Below, piece after piece: positions 9,791 through 19,460 of a stretch of DNA of 64,000 nt. Positions within the stretch are counted from its first letter, which is position 1. Every line of letters starts with the position of its first letter. Position numbers and translations under genes: made by a program. The notes below the pieces were generated by a model. It made no database searches, was not told the origin of the DNA, and saw only the letters and a program-made list of their open reading frames with translations. The stretch is from NCBI RefSeq assembly GCF_019697375.1, contig NZ_JAHCDI010000004.1, positions 3,397,324 to 3,461,323 of the forward strand, given 5' to 3'. The stretch comes from Micromonospora tarapacensis (GTDB taxonomy: Bacteria; Actinomycetota; Actinomycetes; Mycobacteriales; Micromonosporaceae).

Positions 9791-10606
9791 ATGTCCCACC
9801 CTCCGGACGAGCACCAGAACCCGCCGGCCGCCGGGTACCCGCCCGCGCCCGCGGGCCCGTACCCGGCGGCGGCTCCCGGTCCGTACCCCCAGCCGGGGGC
9901 CGCGCCGTATCCGCCGGCCGGTGGCTCGTCGGTGCCGCAGCAGCCCGGTGGTTACCCGCCGCCCGGCGGTCCGTGGCCCGGCGGTCCGTGGCCTGCCGGT
10001 CCGGGACCCGCCGCAGCACCGTCGAAGGGGTTCGGCGTCGGGAAGATCGTGCTGATCGTCCTCGCGGTGCTCCTGGTGCTCTGTGCCGGCGGTGCCACGG
10101 CCATCTGGTTCGCGGTGAAGGACGAGGTCGGCGAGGCCGTGGACGCCACCCGGACCCGGATGGTCGCGCCGGACACCCTGGCCGGCCGGCCGAAGATCAC
10201 CGACCCGGAGTTGCAGCAGGCGGCCGACGACATGGTCCGCAACATCACGTCCACGGTGCAGAACGAGACCAGCGCGGTGGGCGCCTTCTACGGTGACCTG
10301 GCTGCGGAGGACCTGGTCATGATCGCGGGCGCGTCCGGGCTGATGGCCGACCCGCAGCAGGAACTGGATCAGGCGATCACGGATCTTTCCGCCCAACTGG
10401 GCCTCACCAATGTGGCGGCGACCGATCCGGGTCCGCTCGGCGGCGAGGCCAGCTGCGGCGACGGCCGGTCGGACGGTCTGCCGCTCGGTGTCTGCGCCTG
10501 GGCCGACCGGGGCAGCGTCGGCGTGTTCGTGATCTTCTTCGCGTCCCGTGCGGACGCCGAGGCGGAGTTCACCACCATCCGCGGCCAGATCCAGCAACGC
10601 GAGTGA
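9791..10606 (+). CDS. Proline/glycine-rich single-pass membrane protein
   Basis: I do not recognise a defined family. The first ~75 residues are a Pro-Gly-Ala-Tyr-rich cytoplasmic region with repeated YPP, GPYP and GGPWP motifs. One membrane segment follows (about 80-105, KIVLIVLAVLLVLCAGGATAIWF), then an outside domain of about 165 residues with two cysteines (ASCGDGRSDGLPLGVCAW). The layout is typical of many actinobacterial envelope proteins. It follows fadB by 69 bp but need not be co-transcribed with it. The ATG at 9791 comes after an AG-rich stretch (ccaggagctgacagc). Confidence 0.75.
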   Translation: MSHPPDEHQNPPAAGYPPAPAGPYPAAAPGPYPQPGAAPYPPAGGSSVPQQPGGYPPPGGPWPGGPWPAGPGPAAAPSKGFGVGKIVLIVLAVLLVLCAGGATAIWFAVKDEVGEAVDATRTRMVAPDTLAGRPKITDPELQQAADDMVRNITSTVQNETSAVGAFYGDLAAEDLVMIAGASGLMADPQQELDQAITDLSAQLGLTNVAATDPGPLGGEASCGDGRSDGLPLGVCAWADRGSVGVFVIFFASRADAEAEFTTIRGQIQQRE

Positions 10607-10624
10607 TTCGGTAGCCGGCGTGGG

Positions 10625-10657
10625 CCGGGCCCCGCCGCCGAGGCGGCAGCGGCCCGG
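10625..10657. terminator. Candidate bidirectional hairpin terminator
   Basis: CCGGGCC and GGCCCGG form an outer stem that encloses a second GCCGCC/GGCGGC stem, in the 78-bp gap between two convergent genes. There is no clear T-tract, as is common in actinomycetes. Confidence 0.5.
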
Positions 10658-10684
10658 CTCCGCCGCCTGCTGGCTCACCACGTG

Positions 10685-11914
10685 TCACCGTGCGGCCTCC
10701 ACGGTCGGCGCGGCGTCCGCGGCCGGCAGGTCGACCGTCACCTCCAGACCGCCGCCGGGCTGTGCCACGGCGGTCACCGCGCCGCCGTGCGCATCACAGA
10801 CCGCCCGGACGATGGACAGGCCGAGGCCCGATCCGCGCGCCCCCGTGCGTTCCCGGCCACCGCGCCGGAAAGGCTCGAACAGCCCCGGCACGTCGGCCGG
10901 GTCCACCTCGAAACCGGTGTTGCCGACCACCAGCCAGGAGCGCTGCCCGTCCGAGCCGGTGCGCACCCAGAGCCGGCCGTGCAGGTGGTTGTAGCGGACC
11001 GCGTTCTCGATCAGGTTGCCGGCCAGCCGGTCCAGCAGCCCGGGATCGCCGACCACCGGCGCCGGTTTCAGGGACGTCCGCACGTCCAGCTTGATCCGCT
11101 CGACCTCCCGGCGTACGGCGGAGAGCGCGTTGACGGTGCCGGCGGCCAGGTCGCACTCGCTGCGCCGGCCCAGGCGACGGCCGGTCTGCGCCTCGCTGCG
11201 CGCCAGCACCAGCAGCGCGTCGACCAGCCCGTTGGCCCGCTCCGAGGCGTCGCGCACCACGGTGGCCATCCGGCGGTACTCGGCCGGATCCGCCTCGTCG
11301 TCGCTGAGCGTCACGTCGATCTCGGTACGCATCACCGCCAGCGGCGTACGCAGTTCGTGGGAGGCGTTGGCGACGAACCGTTTCTGCGCCTCGAAGGCGG
11401 CGGCGATCCGGTCCAGCATCGCGTCGAACGTGTCGGCCAGCTCGGCCACCTCGTCGTCCGCCCCGGTGTAGCAGATCCGCTGGTGCAGGGTGGTCTCGCC
11501 GAGCCGGCGGGCCGTGGCGGTGACCTGGTGCAGCGGGCGCAGCGCCCGGCCGGCGACCGCGTACGCCCCGACCACGCCGACCACGCCGATCGCCAGCAGC
11601 GCGGCCAGTCCCTTGGCCAGCAGTTCCCCGGAGGCCGAGTCGACCAGCTGCCGTTGCCAGGCGGCGCCCTCCAGCGTGCTTCCGTCGGCCAGCACCACGG
11701 TGGTGCCGGGCAGCAACTCGTCGGTGGGACGCAGCGCGTCGCGGACCAGCAGCCAGGCCAGCAGCACCAGGATGGCGCCCGCGCCGACCAGCAGCACGCC
11801 GTTGAGCAGGGTCAATCGCAGCCGCAGCGTCGGGCGCAGGGTGGGCCGCCGCAACGTGGGCCGCCGCAGTCCGGACCCCAGCCGCAGCGTCGGCCGCCGC
11901 AGTGGGCGGGTCAC
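10685..11914 (-). CDS. Two-component sensor histidine kinase
   Basis: This is a membrane sensor kinase of 409 residues. A basic N-terminal tail with PTLR/RRPTL repeats precedes membrane segments at about 36-57 and 103-121, separated by a short outside loop of ~45 residues. A HAMP region follows, then HisKA with the phosphorylated histidine in NASHELRTPL (His186) and an HATPase domain with NLIENAVRYN, DVPGLFEPFRRG and GSGLGLSIV. The GTG start at 11914 overlaps the regulator stop by 4 bases, so it is translationally coupled to the response regulator. The very small sensor loop gives no clue to the signal. Confidence 0.9.
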   Translation of the reverse strand: MTRPLRRPTLRLGSGLRRPTLRRPTLRPTLRLRLTLLNGVLLVGAGAILVLLAWLLVRDALRPTDELLPGTTVVLADGSTLEGAAWQRQLVDSASGELLAKGLAALLAIGVVGVVGAYAVAGRALRPLHQVTATARRLGETTLHQRICYTGADDEVAELADTFDAMLDRIAAAFEAQKRFVANASHELRTPLAVMRTEIDVTLSDDEADPAEYRRMATVVRDASERANGLVDALLVLARSEAQTGRRLGRRSECDLAAGTVNALSAVRREVERIKLDVRTSLKPAPVVGDPGLLDRLAGNLIENAVRYNHLHGRLWVRTGSDGQRSWLVVGNTGFEVDPADVPGLFEPFRRGGRERTGARGSGLGLSIVRAVCDAHGGAVTAVAQPGGGLEVTVDLPAADAAPTVEAAR

Positions 11915-12579
11915 GCCCCCACCTCGGCCGTGCGGTAGCCGGCACCGACCACCGTCTCGATCAGTGGCGGGTCGCCGAGCTTGCGGCGCAGGGTCATCAC
12001 CGTGACCCGGACGATGGTGGTGAACGGGTCGGTGTTGGCGTCCCAGACCCGCTCCAGCAGTTCCTCGCTGGACACCACCGCGCCCCGCGCCTTGAGCAGC
12101 TCGCAGAGCACGCCGAACTCCTTGTTCGTCAGCTCCACCGGCACCCCGCCCCGGGTCGCCGTGCGTCGTGCCGGGTCGACCACCAGGTCGGCCGCCTCCA
12201 GCACCGGCGGGGCCGCCGGGGTGGCCCGCCGGCCCAGCGCCTGCACCCGGGCGACCAGCTCGTCGAAGGCGAACGGTTTGGGCAGGTAGTCGTCGGCGCC
12301 CAGCGCCAACCCCTCGACCCGGTCGGCGACGGTGCCGCTGGCGGTCAACATCAGCACCCGGGTCAGCGCGCCGGACGCGGCCAGCTCGGCGCAGATCTGG
12401 TCGCCGTGCATGCCGGGCAGGTCCCGGTCGAGCACCACCACGTCGTAGCGGGTCACGAAGGCCAGTTCGTGACCGTTGTCGCCGTCGTAGGCCACATCCA
12501 CCGCCATACCACGCTTGCGCAGGCCACGCGCGATCGCGTCGGCGAGGTTGCGCTCGTCCTCGACCACCAGTACCCGCAT
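11911..12579 (-). CDS. OmpR/PhoB-family response regulator
   Basis: The receiver domain (1-~115) has the acidic pair VVEDE, the phospho-acceptor Asp51 in VVLDRDLPG, a Thr in LMLTAS and Lys101 in LPKPF. A winged-helix DNA-binding domain follows, with the LTNKEFGVLCELLK block and TVMTLRRKLG. It is 222 residues long and precedes its kinase in a two-gene operon. Its targets are unknown. The neighbouring PQQ-like protein and membrane proteins are possible but unproven members of the regulon. Confidence 0.92.
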   Translation of the reverse strand: MRVLVVEDERNLADAIARGLRKRGMAVDVAYDGDNGHELAFVTRYDVVVLDRDLPGMHGDQICAELAASGALTRVLMLTASGTVADRVEGLALGADDYLPKPFAFDELVARVQALGRRATPAAPPVLEAADLVVDPARRTATRGGVPVELTNKEFGVLCELLKARGAVVSSEELLERVWDANTDPFTTIVRVTVMTLRRKLGDPPLIETVVGAGYRTAEVGA

Positions 12580-12683
12580 GTTCCGCCCCTTTTCGCCCCA
12601 GCGACCACCGACAACGTAGCGCCGGCGACCAAGCCGCCCCCACCGCGGGCGCGCTCGGCCCGGCCCGCCTGGCGGCGGCGGGG

Positions 12684-13973
12684 TCAGCCCGGCAGCTGCC
12701 AGATGCCGTAGCCGCCGTCGAACAGGCGGCAGGCGACCAGGTCGTACCGGCCCTGGCAGCTGCCGCCGGCACGGGGCAGCACGTCGATCCGGCGCGCCGG
12801 TCGTCCGCTCGGGTCGAGGCGGGCCAGCACCAGGCCCTCGTCGCTGAGCGGGCGCACGCCGAGCAGCTGCGGCGCGTACTCGTAGCGGATGATCGGCTCC
12901 CACGTCCCGTGTTCGGTCACTATCGCACCGGTCTCCACGTCGAGCGTGACCACCTCGTTGGTGCCCCTGACCAGCGCGACGGTGTTGCGTTCGCCCACCA
13001 GCATGAGGTCGAGGACATCGCCGCTGCTCCACCGGACGGCCCCGGTGCCCGGGTCGAGGACGGTCAACCCGCCGCCGGCCATTCCGGCGCAGAGCAGCCG
13101 GCCGCAGGGGGTGACATAGGTGGCCGTCGGCACGCTCACCTGCCAGCGCCGGATCAGCCCGTCGACGGTGTGCGCGGCGATGGTGTTCGAGTTGCGGATG
13201 ACCAGCACGAGGTCACCGACCACCGCGGCCTGCTGGTAGCCGGCCGGGTCGTCGTCGGGTGCGGGCAGGCGGTGCCGGATCGTGCCGGTCTCCGGATCGA
13301 CCACCTCGACCTCACCGTCCACCGTGGCCACCACGACGGCGTCGACCACGCCGTCGTGCTGGCGGTAGTCGACGCTGGCCGCCGACAACGGCATGGACCA
13401 CAGTTCGCGGGCCGTGGCCAGCTCGATCATGCGCAGCGAGTTCGACACCCCGTCGTTGAACGTACGCAGCAACGCCCGGTCGGGCATGTCGAAGATCGCG
13501 ATCCCGGGCTGGCGCCAGCGCTCCTGGCCGGTGCGGGCGTCCAGTCGCACGGTCTCGCTGGTCCTGGTGGACTCCCGGCCCATGGAAACCAGCACCCCAC
13601 CGTCGTCGACGGACTGCACCCGGTAGATCCGGTTGGCCGGTTGCACCGGCACCCGCCACAGCGGTGCGAGGCGCTGCGGCCGGACGGTGGCACGCACCGG
13701 CCGCGGATAGGCGAGCAGCTCCTGGCTACCGTCGGTGACCTGCGGCATCGGCGAGACGGCGAAGATCTGGTCGTCGGTGAGGAACAGATCGGTCCCCAGC
13801 GCCGCGGCCACGGTCGCGTGGATCCGCCGGGCCGGCGGCGCGGCGCCGGCCAGGGTCAGCAGCGCGACCAGCGCCACGACGGCGGCCCCGAGGCGACGGC
13901 CACCGGTCCGGCGCCGGCGCGTCGGCGCCGGATCGGCCGGCTCGGTCAGCTCACCGAGGTCGATCAACGTCAC
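12684..13973 (-). CDS. Membrane-anchored PQQ-like beta-propeller protein
   Basis: After ~25 residues rich in arginine (TRRRRTGGRRLG) comes one N-terminal membrane segment (about 26-45, AAVVALVALLTLAGAA). The remaining ~380 residues look like a WD/PQQ-type beta-propeller with recurrent motifs such as RLDARTGQERW, DPETGTIRH, DPGTGAVRW and DVETGAI. The domain should lie outside the membrane and may bind a ligand or protein. It has four cysteines (CGRLLC and CQGRYDLVAC). The GTG at 13973 is the best start. It is divergent from the GT-C-like gene at 14058 with only 84 bp between them, so their promoters overlap. A catalytic role is not shown. Confidence 0.78.
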   Translation of the reverse strand: MTLIDLGELTEPADPAPTRRRRTGGRRLGAAVVALVALLTLAGAAPPARRIHATVAAALGTDLFLTDDQIFAVSPMPQVTDGSQELLAYPRPVRATVRPQRLAPLWRVPVQPANRIYRVQSVDDGGVLVSMGRESTRTSETVRLDARTGQERWRQPGIAIFDMPDRALLRTFNDGVSNSLRMIELATARELWSMPLSAASVDYRQHDGVVDAVVVATVDGEVEVVDPETGTIRHRLPAPDDDPAGYQQAAVVGDLVLVIRNSNTIAAHTVDGLIRRWQVSVPTATYVTPCGRLLCAGMAGGGLTVLDPGTGAVRWSSGDVLDLMLVGERNTVALVRGTNEVVTLDVETGAIVTEHGTWEPIIRYEYAPQLLGVRPLSDEGLVLARLDPSGRPARRIDVLPRAGGSCQGRYDLVACRLFDGGYGIWQLPG

Positions 13974-14057
13974 GCTCGTCCTCCCCCGCCGCGCACCCGC
14001 GGCACGGCCGTCACGGCCCGTCGGGTGGCCCGGCTCCCGCCTGTACGATGGCCCGTC

Positions 14058-15906
14058 GTGGCCGTGCCGGTGGTAGATCCCTCGCTGAATCCCGTTTCCG
14101 CGACCGTCGAGGCGGAACCGACGACAGCGCGTCGGCGACGCCGGCCGACCCGCGCCGACGTGCTGGCCATCGGAGCCTACGTGCTGCTCGGTGTCGTCGT
14201 CTGCCTGAGCTACTGGGTCGACGTGCAGAACCGTGTCTCGTCCCACCTGCCCACCGACCACAGCTGGTTCGAGTGGCTCTTCTCGCACGGCGCGTACTCG
14301 GTGCGTCACCTGGAGAACCCGCTGTTCACCGAGCGGCAGAACGCCCCCGACGGGGTGAACATGATGGCCAACACCTCGCTGCTCGGGGTGACCCTGCCGC
14401 TGGCTCCGCTCACCATGCTGCTCGGCCCCCAGGTGGTGTACGCGCTCTACCTGGGCGGCGCGCTCGCGGCCACCGCCGGCACCTCGTACTGGGTGCTGTC
14501 GCGGCACCTGGTGCGCTCGCGGGCGGCGGCCTTCGTCGGTGGCGCGTTCCTCGGCTTCGCCCCCGGCATCGTGCACCACGCCAACGGCCAACCCAACTTC
14601 GTCTCCAACTTCCTGCTGCCGCTGATCGTGGTGCGGGTGTTCCGGCTGGCCGAGCCGGGCCGGTGGCGGCGCGACGGGCTGGTGCTGGGGCTGCTGGTCG
14701 CGTACCAGATCTTCATAAACGAGGAGATGCTGCTGCTCACGGCGCTGGCCTGCCTGGTCGTCGTGATCGCGTATGCGGCGATGAGGCCAGCCGAGGCGTG
14801 GCGACGCGCCGGCACGTTCGCCACCGGGCTGGGCACCGGTGCCGCGGTGGCCCTGCTGCTCGCCGCCTACCCGATCTGGTTCCAGTTCAACGGCCCGCAG
14901 TCCTACCGGGGCCTGCAGGGCGGGGTGTTCCACAGTTGGGGCGAGGACGTGGCCGCCTTCGTCACCTTTCCCCGCGACACGATCGCCGGTGACGAGGCGG
15001 TGGAGGCGACGATCGGGCTGACCGAGCAGAACACCTGGTTCGGCTGGCCACTGGTGGTGCTGTCCGCGGTGGCGCTGCTGCTGCTGGTACGCCGATCGTT
15101 CGTGGCCCGGATCCTCGCCGTGCTGGTGGTGTTCTTCTCGGTGGCCGCGCTGGGCCCGGAGATCCGGTTCAACGGCGAGCTGACCGGCATCGCCGGCCCG
15201 TGGTCGTACATTCCGGCGGACCTGCCCCTGGTCGAGATGATGATGCCGACCCGGCTGGCCCTGGTGACCACCGCCGCGCTCGGCGTGCTGCTCGCACTCG
15301 CCTGGGACGCGGTGGCCGGCAACCGCCGCCCGCCGGTGCCGGCCCCCGCGCCCCCGAGGGCGCGCGCCGCACCGGGCGGCGGCCCCGCTGGCAGCGGCCG
15401 ATCGGGTACGCCGCCATCACGCTCGCCGTGCTGCCGCTGCTCCCCGCCCGCTGCCGGCCGAGCCGGTGGCACCGCCGCCGACCTTCATCACCTCCGGTGC
15501 CTGGCGGCCGTACGTGCCGGCGGGTCGCACGCTGGTGCCGGTGCCCATCCCCAGCAACGTGCACGGACTGTCCACACTGCGGTGGAGCGCGCTGACCCAG
15601 CACGAGTTCCCGATCCCGGCCGGCTACTTCATCGGCCCGAACCTCGACGGCGAAGGTGTCTTCGGCGCCCCGAACCGGCCCACCAGCATGCTGGTCTACC
15701 AGACGATGGACGCCGGTGAGCTGCCCGAGCTGACCGACGAGAACCGCCGGCAGGCGCTGGACGACCTGCGCTTCTGGCGGGCGTCGGTGGTGGTGCTCGG
15801 CGCCCACCCCCGCGAGCCGGTGCTGCGGGAGCTGCTGACGGCGCTGCTCGGTGAACCGCAGCGTGTCGACGACGTCTGGCTCTGGGACGTCCGCGACCGG
15901 CTCTGA
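14058..15906 (+). CDS. GT-C-like polytopic membrane protein, copy A (two apparent frameshifts)
   Basis: This large membrane protein has about ten hydrophobic segments and a soluble C-terminal domain. The fold and charged first loop resemble GT-C glycosyltransferases, but I cannot name the substrate. Shared landmarks with the copies at 22171 and 23999 include FEWLFSHGAYSVRHLENPLF, GVNMMANTS, QIFINEE and AYPIWFQFNGP. The C-terminal landmarks are AWRPYVPAGRTLVPVP, PAGYFIGP and LWDVRDRL. The frame shifts by one base at about 15340-15362 and again near 15442-15450 (CCCCGCCCG). Each is repaired by one added base, after which the similarity to the other copies runs through. The GTG at 14058 is assumed as start. 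Confidence 0.75.
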
Positions 15907-15929
15907 CGAGCGGCCGATGCCCGACGGGT

Positions 15930-16307
15930 TCAGCCCGGGGCGGGCTCGGAGACGTGGGCGGTGACGATGCGCCAGCCCGCCGGAAGGCGTACCCAGGTCT
16001 GGGTCTGCCGGCCGGTGGCGGTGGCGGCGTACCCGAACCGGGTCGTCACGACCGCCAGGTCCGGGCCGAAGGCGGTCACCACCGTGTCGACCAGCCAGCG
16101 GCCGGGCGGCAGCGGCGGCTGGGCGGCCCGCCACTTGCGCTGCGCGTCGAGCCCGTACTGGTGGTCGGCGATGCCGAAACGAACGGTCCGGTCGGAGTCC
16201 CAGAAGAACCCGCAGATCCGGTCGGCGTCCCCGTCCACCAGCGCCTGCTCGTAGCCGACGAAGGCCGCCGTCACCTCGGCGACCACGTCCGTCCGGTCGA
16301 TCTCCAT
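15930..16307 (-). CDS. AtzH/HpxZ-like protein (DUF3225, SnoaL-like fold)
   Basis: This 125-residue protein has the cystatin-like NTF2/SnoaL fold pattern and DUF3225-type blocks: FVGYEQALVDGDADRICGFF, VRFGIADHQYG, and TRFGYAATATGRQTQTWVR. AtzH in the cyanuric acid pathway and HpxZ in oxalurate catabolism belong to this group. AtzH is reported as an amidase acting on a carboxybiuret-type intermediate, and HpxZ is less clear. It is the last gene of the minus-strand nitrogen cluster and lies 98 bp after the permease gene, which supports a role in degrading a urea-derived compound. The exact substrate is inferred from context. Confidence 0.75.
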   Translation of the reverse strand: MEIDRTDVVAEVTAAFVGYEQALVDGDADRICGFFWDSDRTVRFGIADHQYGLDAQRKWRAAQPPLPPGRWLVDTVVTAFGPDLAVVTTRFGYAATATGRQTQTWVRLPAGWRIVTAHVSEPAPG

Positions 16308-16405
16308 ACGGTGAGTCCTCTCTATGCGGGCCGGCACGGGAAAGCACCCGGTCGGGCGGCGGCGGGCCGGTGCCTGCCGCACCGCCGCCCGACCGGGTGG
16401 TTCGG

Positions 16406-18037
16406 TCAGCCGCTCACCACCGGCTCGCGCTGCTCACCGCCCGCCGGCTCATTGGGTGCCGCCGGGGTGCCGCCGTGCAGGCGGTCCAGTTCGATCTCCT
16501 CCGGCTCGGGAACCCGGTGCGGATGCCTGCCGAGCGCGAAGATCGCGCAGATCACCGCGACGAAGAGGTAGCCGAGCGCCACCTGCCCGTTGGCGTTCCA
16601 CTGGACCTCCTCACCGTGGATCAGGCCGATGAAGGCGAGCACCGAGCCGGACGCGGCGAAGATCGCCGCGTGGACGAAGCGTTTGTCGATGATGAACGCG
16701 ACGATCGCGCCGAGCACCAGACCGGCGAGGATGGCGCCCTCGCCGAGGATCCGCAGGCCGTCGTAGACCACTCCGGCGCCGGCCAGGGCCTCGTTGCCGA
16801 CCTCCGCCGCCGTGGTGCCGGCCGCCGCGAGGGCGTTGTTCATCTGCCCGGTCGCCCAGGCCGCGATGTTGGGTATCAGGGCCGCCACCACCGCCGCGGC
16901 GTGTGCCCGCGGCGTCGCCTGGAACGCCTGGGCACCGATCAGGAGGCCGATGTAGAGCAGGATCGGCACGATCGCCGCGGTCGGGAAGATCGCGCCGAGC
17001 AGGGAGAACATCCCCAGGAAGCAGAGCAGCGCGATGACGATTCCGGTCGCCATCGAATAGCCGGTGCGCCCACCGGCGGCCTTCCAGCCCGGGTGGCCGA
17101 CGTAGACCGCCGGCGGGAACGGCGAACCGAGGGCGGAGCCGATGACCGCGCCGGCACCGTCGGCGAGCAGGACGCTGCGCAGGTTGTAGTTGTCCCCGGC
17201 GGTGGCCGCGCTCTCCACGTTGGTCATCGCCTCGGTGAAGTTGTAGACGCCGAGCGGGATCGCGGTCGCCAGCAGCGGCGCCATGTCGGAGAGCCCGCGC
17301 AGCAGCAGGTCGAGCTGGAAGGTGGGGAACGCGAACGCGATGTCGCGCGCCGCCGCCGTGACGTCCGGCACCGACATCGCCCCGCCGATCCAGCCGATCG
17401 CGGTGCCGAGCAGCAGCGCGGCGAGGCCGATCGGGAAGTTGAACGGCAGCTTGACGTCGGTGAGCAGGCCGATCAGCAGCAGCGCCAGCACCGGCAGGGC
17501 GATCCAGGCCATCCGCCACATCTGGCCGGCCGGGTTCATCGAGATGAAGGTGATGGAGATGCCGGCGAGGGTGCCCAGCAGCGCCGCCCGCGGCGTGTAG
17601 CGGCGGATGTACGGGCCCACGAACGCGCCGATCAGCACGATCACGCCGATGATGAAGGCCCAGGCCATTCCCGCTTCCCAGGCCCGCAGCGCGTCGCCGG
17701 TGCTCAGGTAGATCGGCAGCATGATGACGAAGATGACGATGAACATGTGCGGCACGCTCGGCCCGTACGGCAGGGCGGTCACGTCGGTGCGGTTCTCCCG
17801 CCGGGCCAGCCGCCGGGCCAGATGGGTGTAGTAGACGTTGCCGGCGACCAGGGCGATGCCCAGTGCCGGCAGGATCGTGCCGAACACCTCCCGTTCGGGG
17901 AGGTTCACCACGAAGAGGCAGAGCCCGGTCAGGGTGAGCACGTTGACCAGGACGTTGACGCCGAATCCGAAGAACGCGTTGGTGTCGCCGCGCACCCAGT
18001 ACGGCAGCGGCACGACGGAGGGTTTGGTGGAGACCAT
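16406..18037 (-). CDS. Xanthine/uracil/vitamin C-type permease (NCS2-like)
   Basis: This 543-residue integral membrane transporter has about 12-14 hydrophobic segments. Family-like features are ALPYGPSVPHMF, YNFTEAMTNVESAATAGDNYN, and SALGSPFPPAVYVGHPGWKAAGGRTGYS, as in AzgA-type purine permeases. It lies between the AtzH-like gene and the tandem cysteine hydrolases (12 bp from the nearer one) on the same strand, so it probably imports the substrate of the pathway (biuret, triuret or another ureide). Specificity cannot be read from sequence. The C-terminal ~40 residues are hydrophilic and variable. Confidence 0.82.
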   Translation of the reverse strand: MVSTKPSVVPLPYWVRGDTNAFFGFGVNVLVNVLTLTGLCLFVVNLPEREVFGTILPALGIALVAGNVYYTHLARRLARRENRTDVTALPYGPSVPHMFIVIFVIMLPIYLSTGDALRAWEAGMAWAFIIGVIVLIGAFVGPYIRRYTPRAALLGTLAGISITFISMNPAGQMWRMAWIALPVLALLLIGLLTDVKLPFNFPIGLAALLLGTAIGWIGGAMSVPDVTAAARDIAFAFPTFQLDLLLRGLSDMAPLLATAIPLGVYNFTEAMTNVESAATAGDNYNLRSVLLADGAGAVIGSALGSPFPPAVYVGHPGWKAAGGRTGYSMATGIVIALLCFLGMFSLLGAIFPTAAIVPILLYIGLLIGAQAFQATPRAHAAAVVAALIPNIAAWATGQMNNALAAAGTTAAEVGNEALAGAGVVYDGLRILGEGAILAGLVLGAIVAFIIDKRFVHAAIFAASGSVLAFIGLIHGEEVQWNANGQVALGYLFVAVICAIFALGRHPHRVPEPEEIELDRLHGGTPAAPNEPAGGEQREPVVSG

Positions 18038-18049
18038 GGCTGCTCCCGG

Positions 18050-18742
18050 TCAGGAGGAGGGTTGCAACACGGGGTTGGTGGGCAGCACGGCGAGCACCTC
18101 CGTGGAGTCGGCGACCCACCCGAAGATGCCGCCCTGGGCGGCGATCATGTCGAGCCCCACCCGCTGGAACTCGGGGAAGTAGGACCCGACGCAGTCGGCG
18201 AGCACGAGACACTCGTACCCGCGGTCGTTGGCCTCCCGGACCGTGGTGTGCACGCACACCTCGGTGGTGACCCCGGTGACCAGCAGGCTGCGGATCCTCC
18301 GGCCGGCGAGCAGGGCGTCCAGCCCGGTGGCGTAGAAGGCGCCCTTGCCGGGCTTGTCGATGACCGGTTCGCCGGGTAGCGGCGCCAGCTCGTCGACGAT
18401 GTCGTGGCCGTACTCGCCCCGGACGAGGATCCGGCCCTTGGGTCCGGGGTCGCCGATCCGCTTGCTCGGCGCGCCCCGGCTGAGCTTGGCCGGCGGGCAG
18501 TCGGACAGGTCGGGCAGGTGTCCTTCCCGGGTGTGCACGACGGTCAGCCCCGTGGCGCGGGCACCGGCCAGCAGCGCGGTGAGCGGCGCGATGGTGCGCC
18601 GCAGCTGGCCGACGTCGTTGCCCAGGCTCTCGCCGAACCCACCGGGCTCCAGGAAGTCGCGCTGCATGTCGATGACGAGCAGCGCCGTGGTCGAGAGGTC
18701 GAAGGTGTACGGGGAGGGCCGCGCGGCGGCAACGGTCAACAT
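18050..18742 (-). CDS. Cysteine hydrolase (isochorismatase-like), first of tandem pair
   Basis: This 230-residue amidohydrolase has the Asp-Lys-Cys triad: Asp25 in VIDMQRDF, Lys130 in DKPGKGAF and Cys163 in TTEVCVHTT. It also has Lys133 and Gln203 (AAQGGIFG), which correspond to substrate residues in biuret hydrolase. It differs from its neighbour downstream of the nucleophile (SYFPEFQ in place of ATDKGNH), so the two probably act on different ureides. It follows the second hydrolase by 8 bp. Candidate substrates are triuret, ureidoacrylate or another carbamoylated amide. Isochorismatase activity is unlikely because no siderophore genes are nearby. Confidence 0.85.
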   Translation of the reverse strand: MLTVAAARPSPYTFDLSTTALLVIDMQRDFLEPGGFGESLGNDVGQLRRTIAPLTALLAGARATGLTVVHTREGHLPDLSDCPPAKLSRGAPSKRIGDPGPKGRILVRGEYGHDIVDELAPLPGEPVIDKPGKGAFYATGLDALLAGRRIRSLLVTGVTTEVCVHTTVREANDRGYECLVLADCVGSYFPEFQRVGLDMIAAQGGIFGWVADSTEVLAVLPTNPVLQPSS

Positions 18743-18750
18743 GCGTTACC

Positions 18751-19440
18751 TCACTTGGTCGTGGCGGCGATGACGTCGTCGGAGGTGGCGACGCAGCCGA
18801 AGACGCCGCCCTGCATGGTGACCATGTGCAGCGCGGCGTCGTGGTTTCCCTTGTCGGTGGCGCCGGTGCAGTCGGCGAGGATCAGGCACTCGTAGCCCCG
18901 GTCGTTCGCCTCGCGCATGGTGGTGTGCACGCAGACGTCGGTGGTGATGCCGGTGAGGATCAAATGGGTGACACCCCGGGTGCGCAGCACCAGGTCGAGA
19001 TTGGTGGCGTAGAAGGCCCCCTTGCCCGGCTTGTCGACGATCACCTCGCCGGGGGCCGGGGCGACCTCGGGCACGATCTCCCAGCCCGGCTCGCCCTTGA
19101 CCAGGATCCGGCCGCACGGGCCGGCCCCGCCGATCTCGGCGCCGATCTGCGCCGAGCGCCAGCGCTTGTTCGCCGGCAGGTCGGAAAGGTCGGGATCGTG
19201 CCCCTCCCGGGTGTGTACGACCAGCATCCCGAGCGATCGGGCGTGCTCCAGCAGCCGGGCGGTGGCCGGCAGGCCGGCCCGGGTGAGACCGATGTCGTAG
19301 CCCATCGCGTCGACGTAACCGCCCGGCCCGCAGAAGTCGGTCTGCCAGTCGATGCAGAGCAGTGCGGTACGCGCGGTGTCGGCCGCGCCGTCGTACGGCC
19401 ACGGGTAGGGATTCGCCGTTACCGGCCCGATCCGGCCCAT
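18751..19440 (-). CDS. biuH: Cysteine hydrolase, probable biuret amidohydrolase
   Basis: Biuret hydrolase splits biuret to allophanate and ammonia. The 229-residue product has Asp31 (CIDWQTDF), Lys137 and Lys140 (DKPGKGAF), Cys170 (TTDVCVHTT) and Gln210 (VTMQGGVFG). These are offset by exactly five from the residues I recall for Rhizobium leguminosarum BiuH (Asp36, Lys142, Lys145, Cys175, Gln215), so spacing is fully kept. Upstream and on the same strand is the allophanate hydrolase, which would use its product. The ATG at 19440 follows a purine-rich AGGAGGACAGAGG. The assignment is by motif and context and not by test. Confidence 0.75.
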   Translation of the reverse strand: MGRIGPVTANPYPWPYDGAADTARTALLCIDWQTDFCGPGGYVDAMGYDIGLTRAGLPATARLLEHARSLGMLVVHTREGHDPDLSDLPANKRWRSAQIGAEIGGAGPCGRILVKGEPGWEIVPEVAPAPGEVIVDKPGKGAFYATNLDLVLRTRGVTHLILTGITTDVCVHTTMREANDRGYECLILADCTGATDKGNHDAALHMVTMQGGVFGCVATSDDVIAATTK

Positions 19441-19460
19441 CCTCTGTCCTCCTCCATGCG

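Noticed and set aside
14058..15906. Calling copy A a pseudogene because of two frame breaks
   Set aside because: All conserved blocks survive, including the extreme C terminus, and each break needs only one base. Similar breaks occur across the window.
18050..19440. Assigning the tandem hydrolases to isochorismatase or nicotinamidase
   Set aside because: No siderophore or NAD genes are nearby. Active-site spacing fits biuret-type hydrolases and the AtzF neighbour gives the next step.
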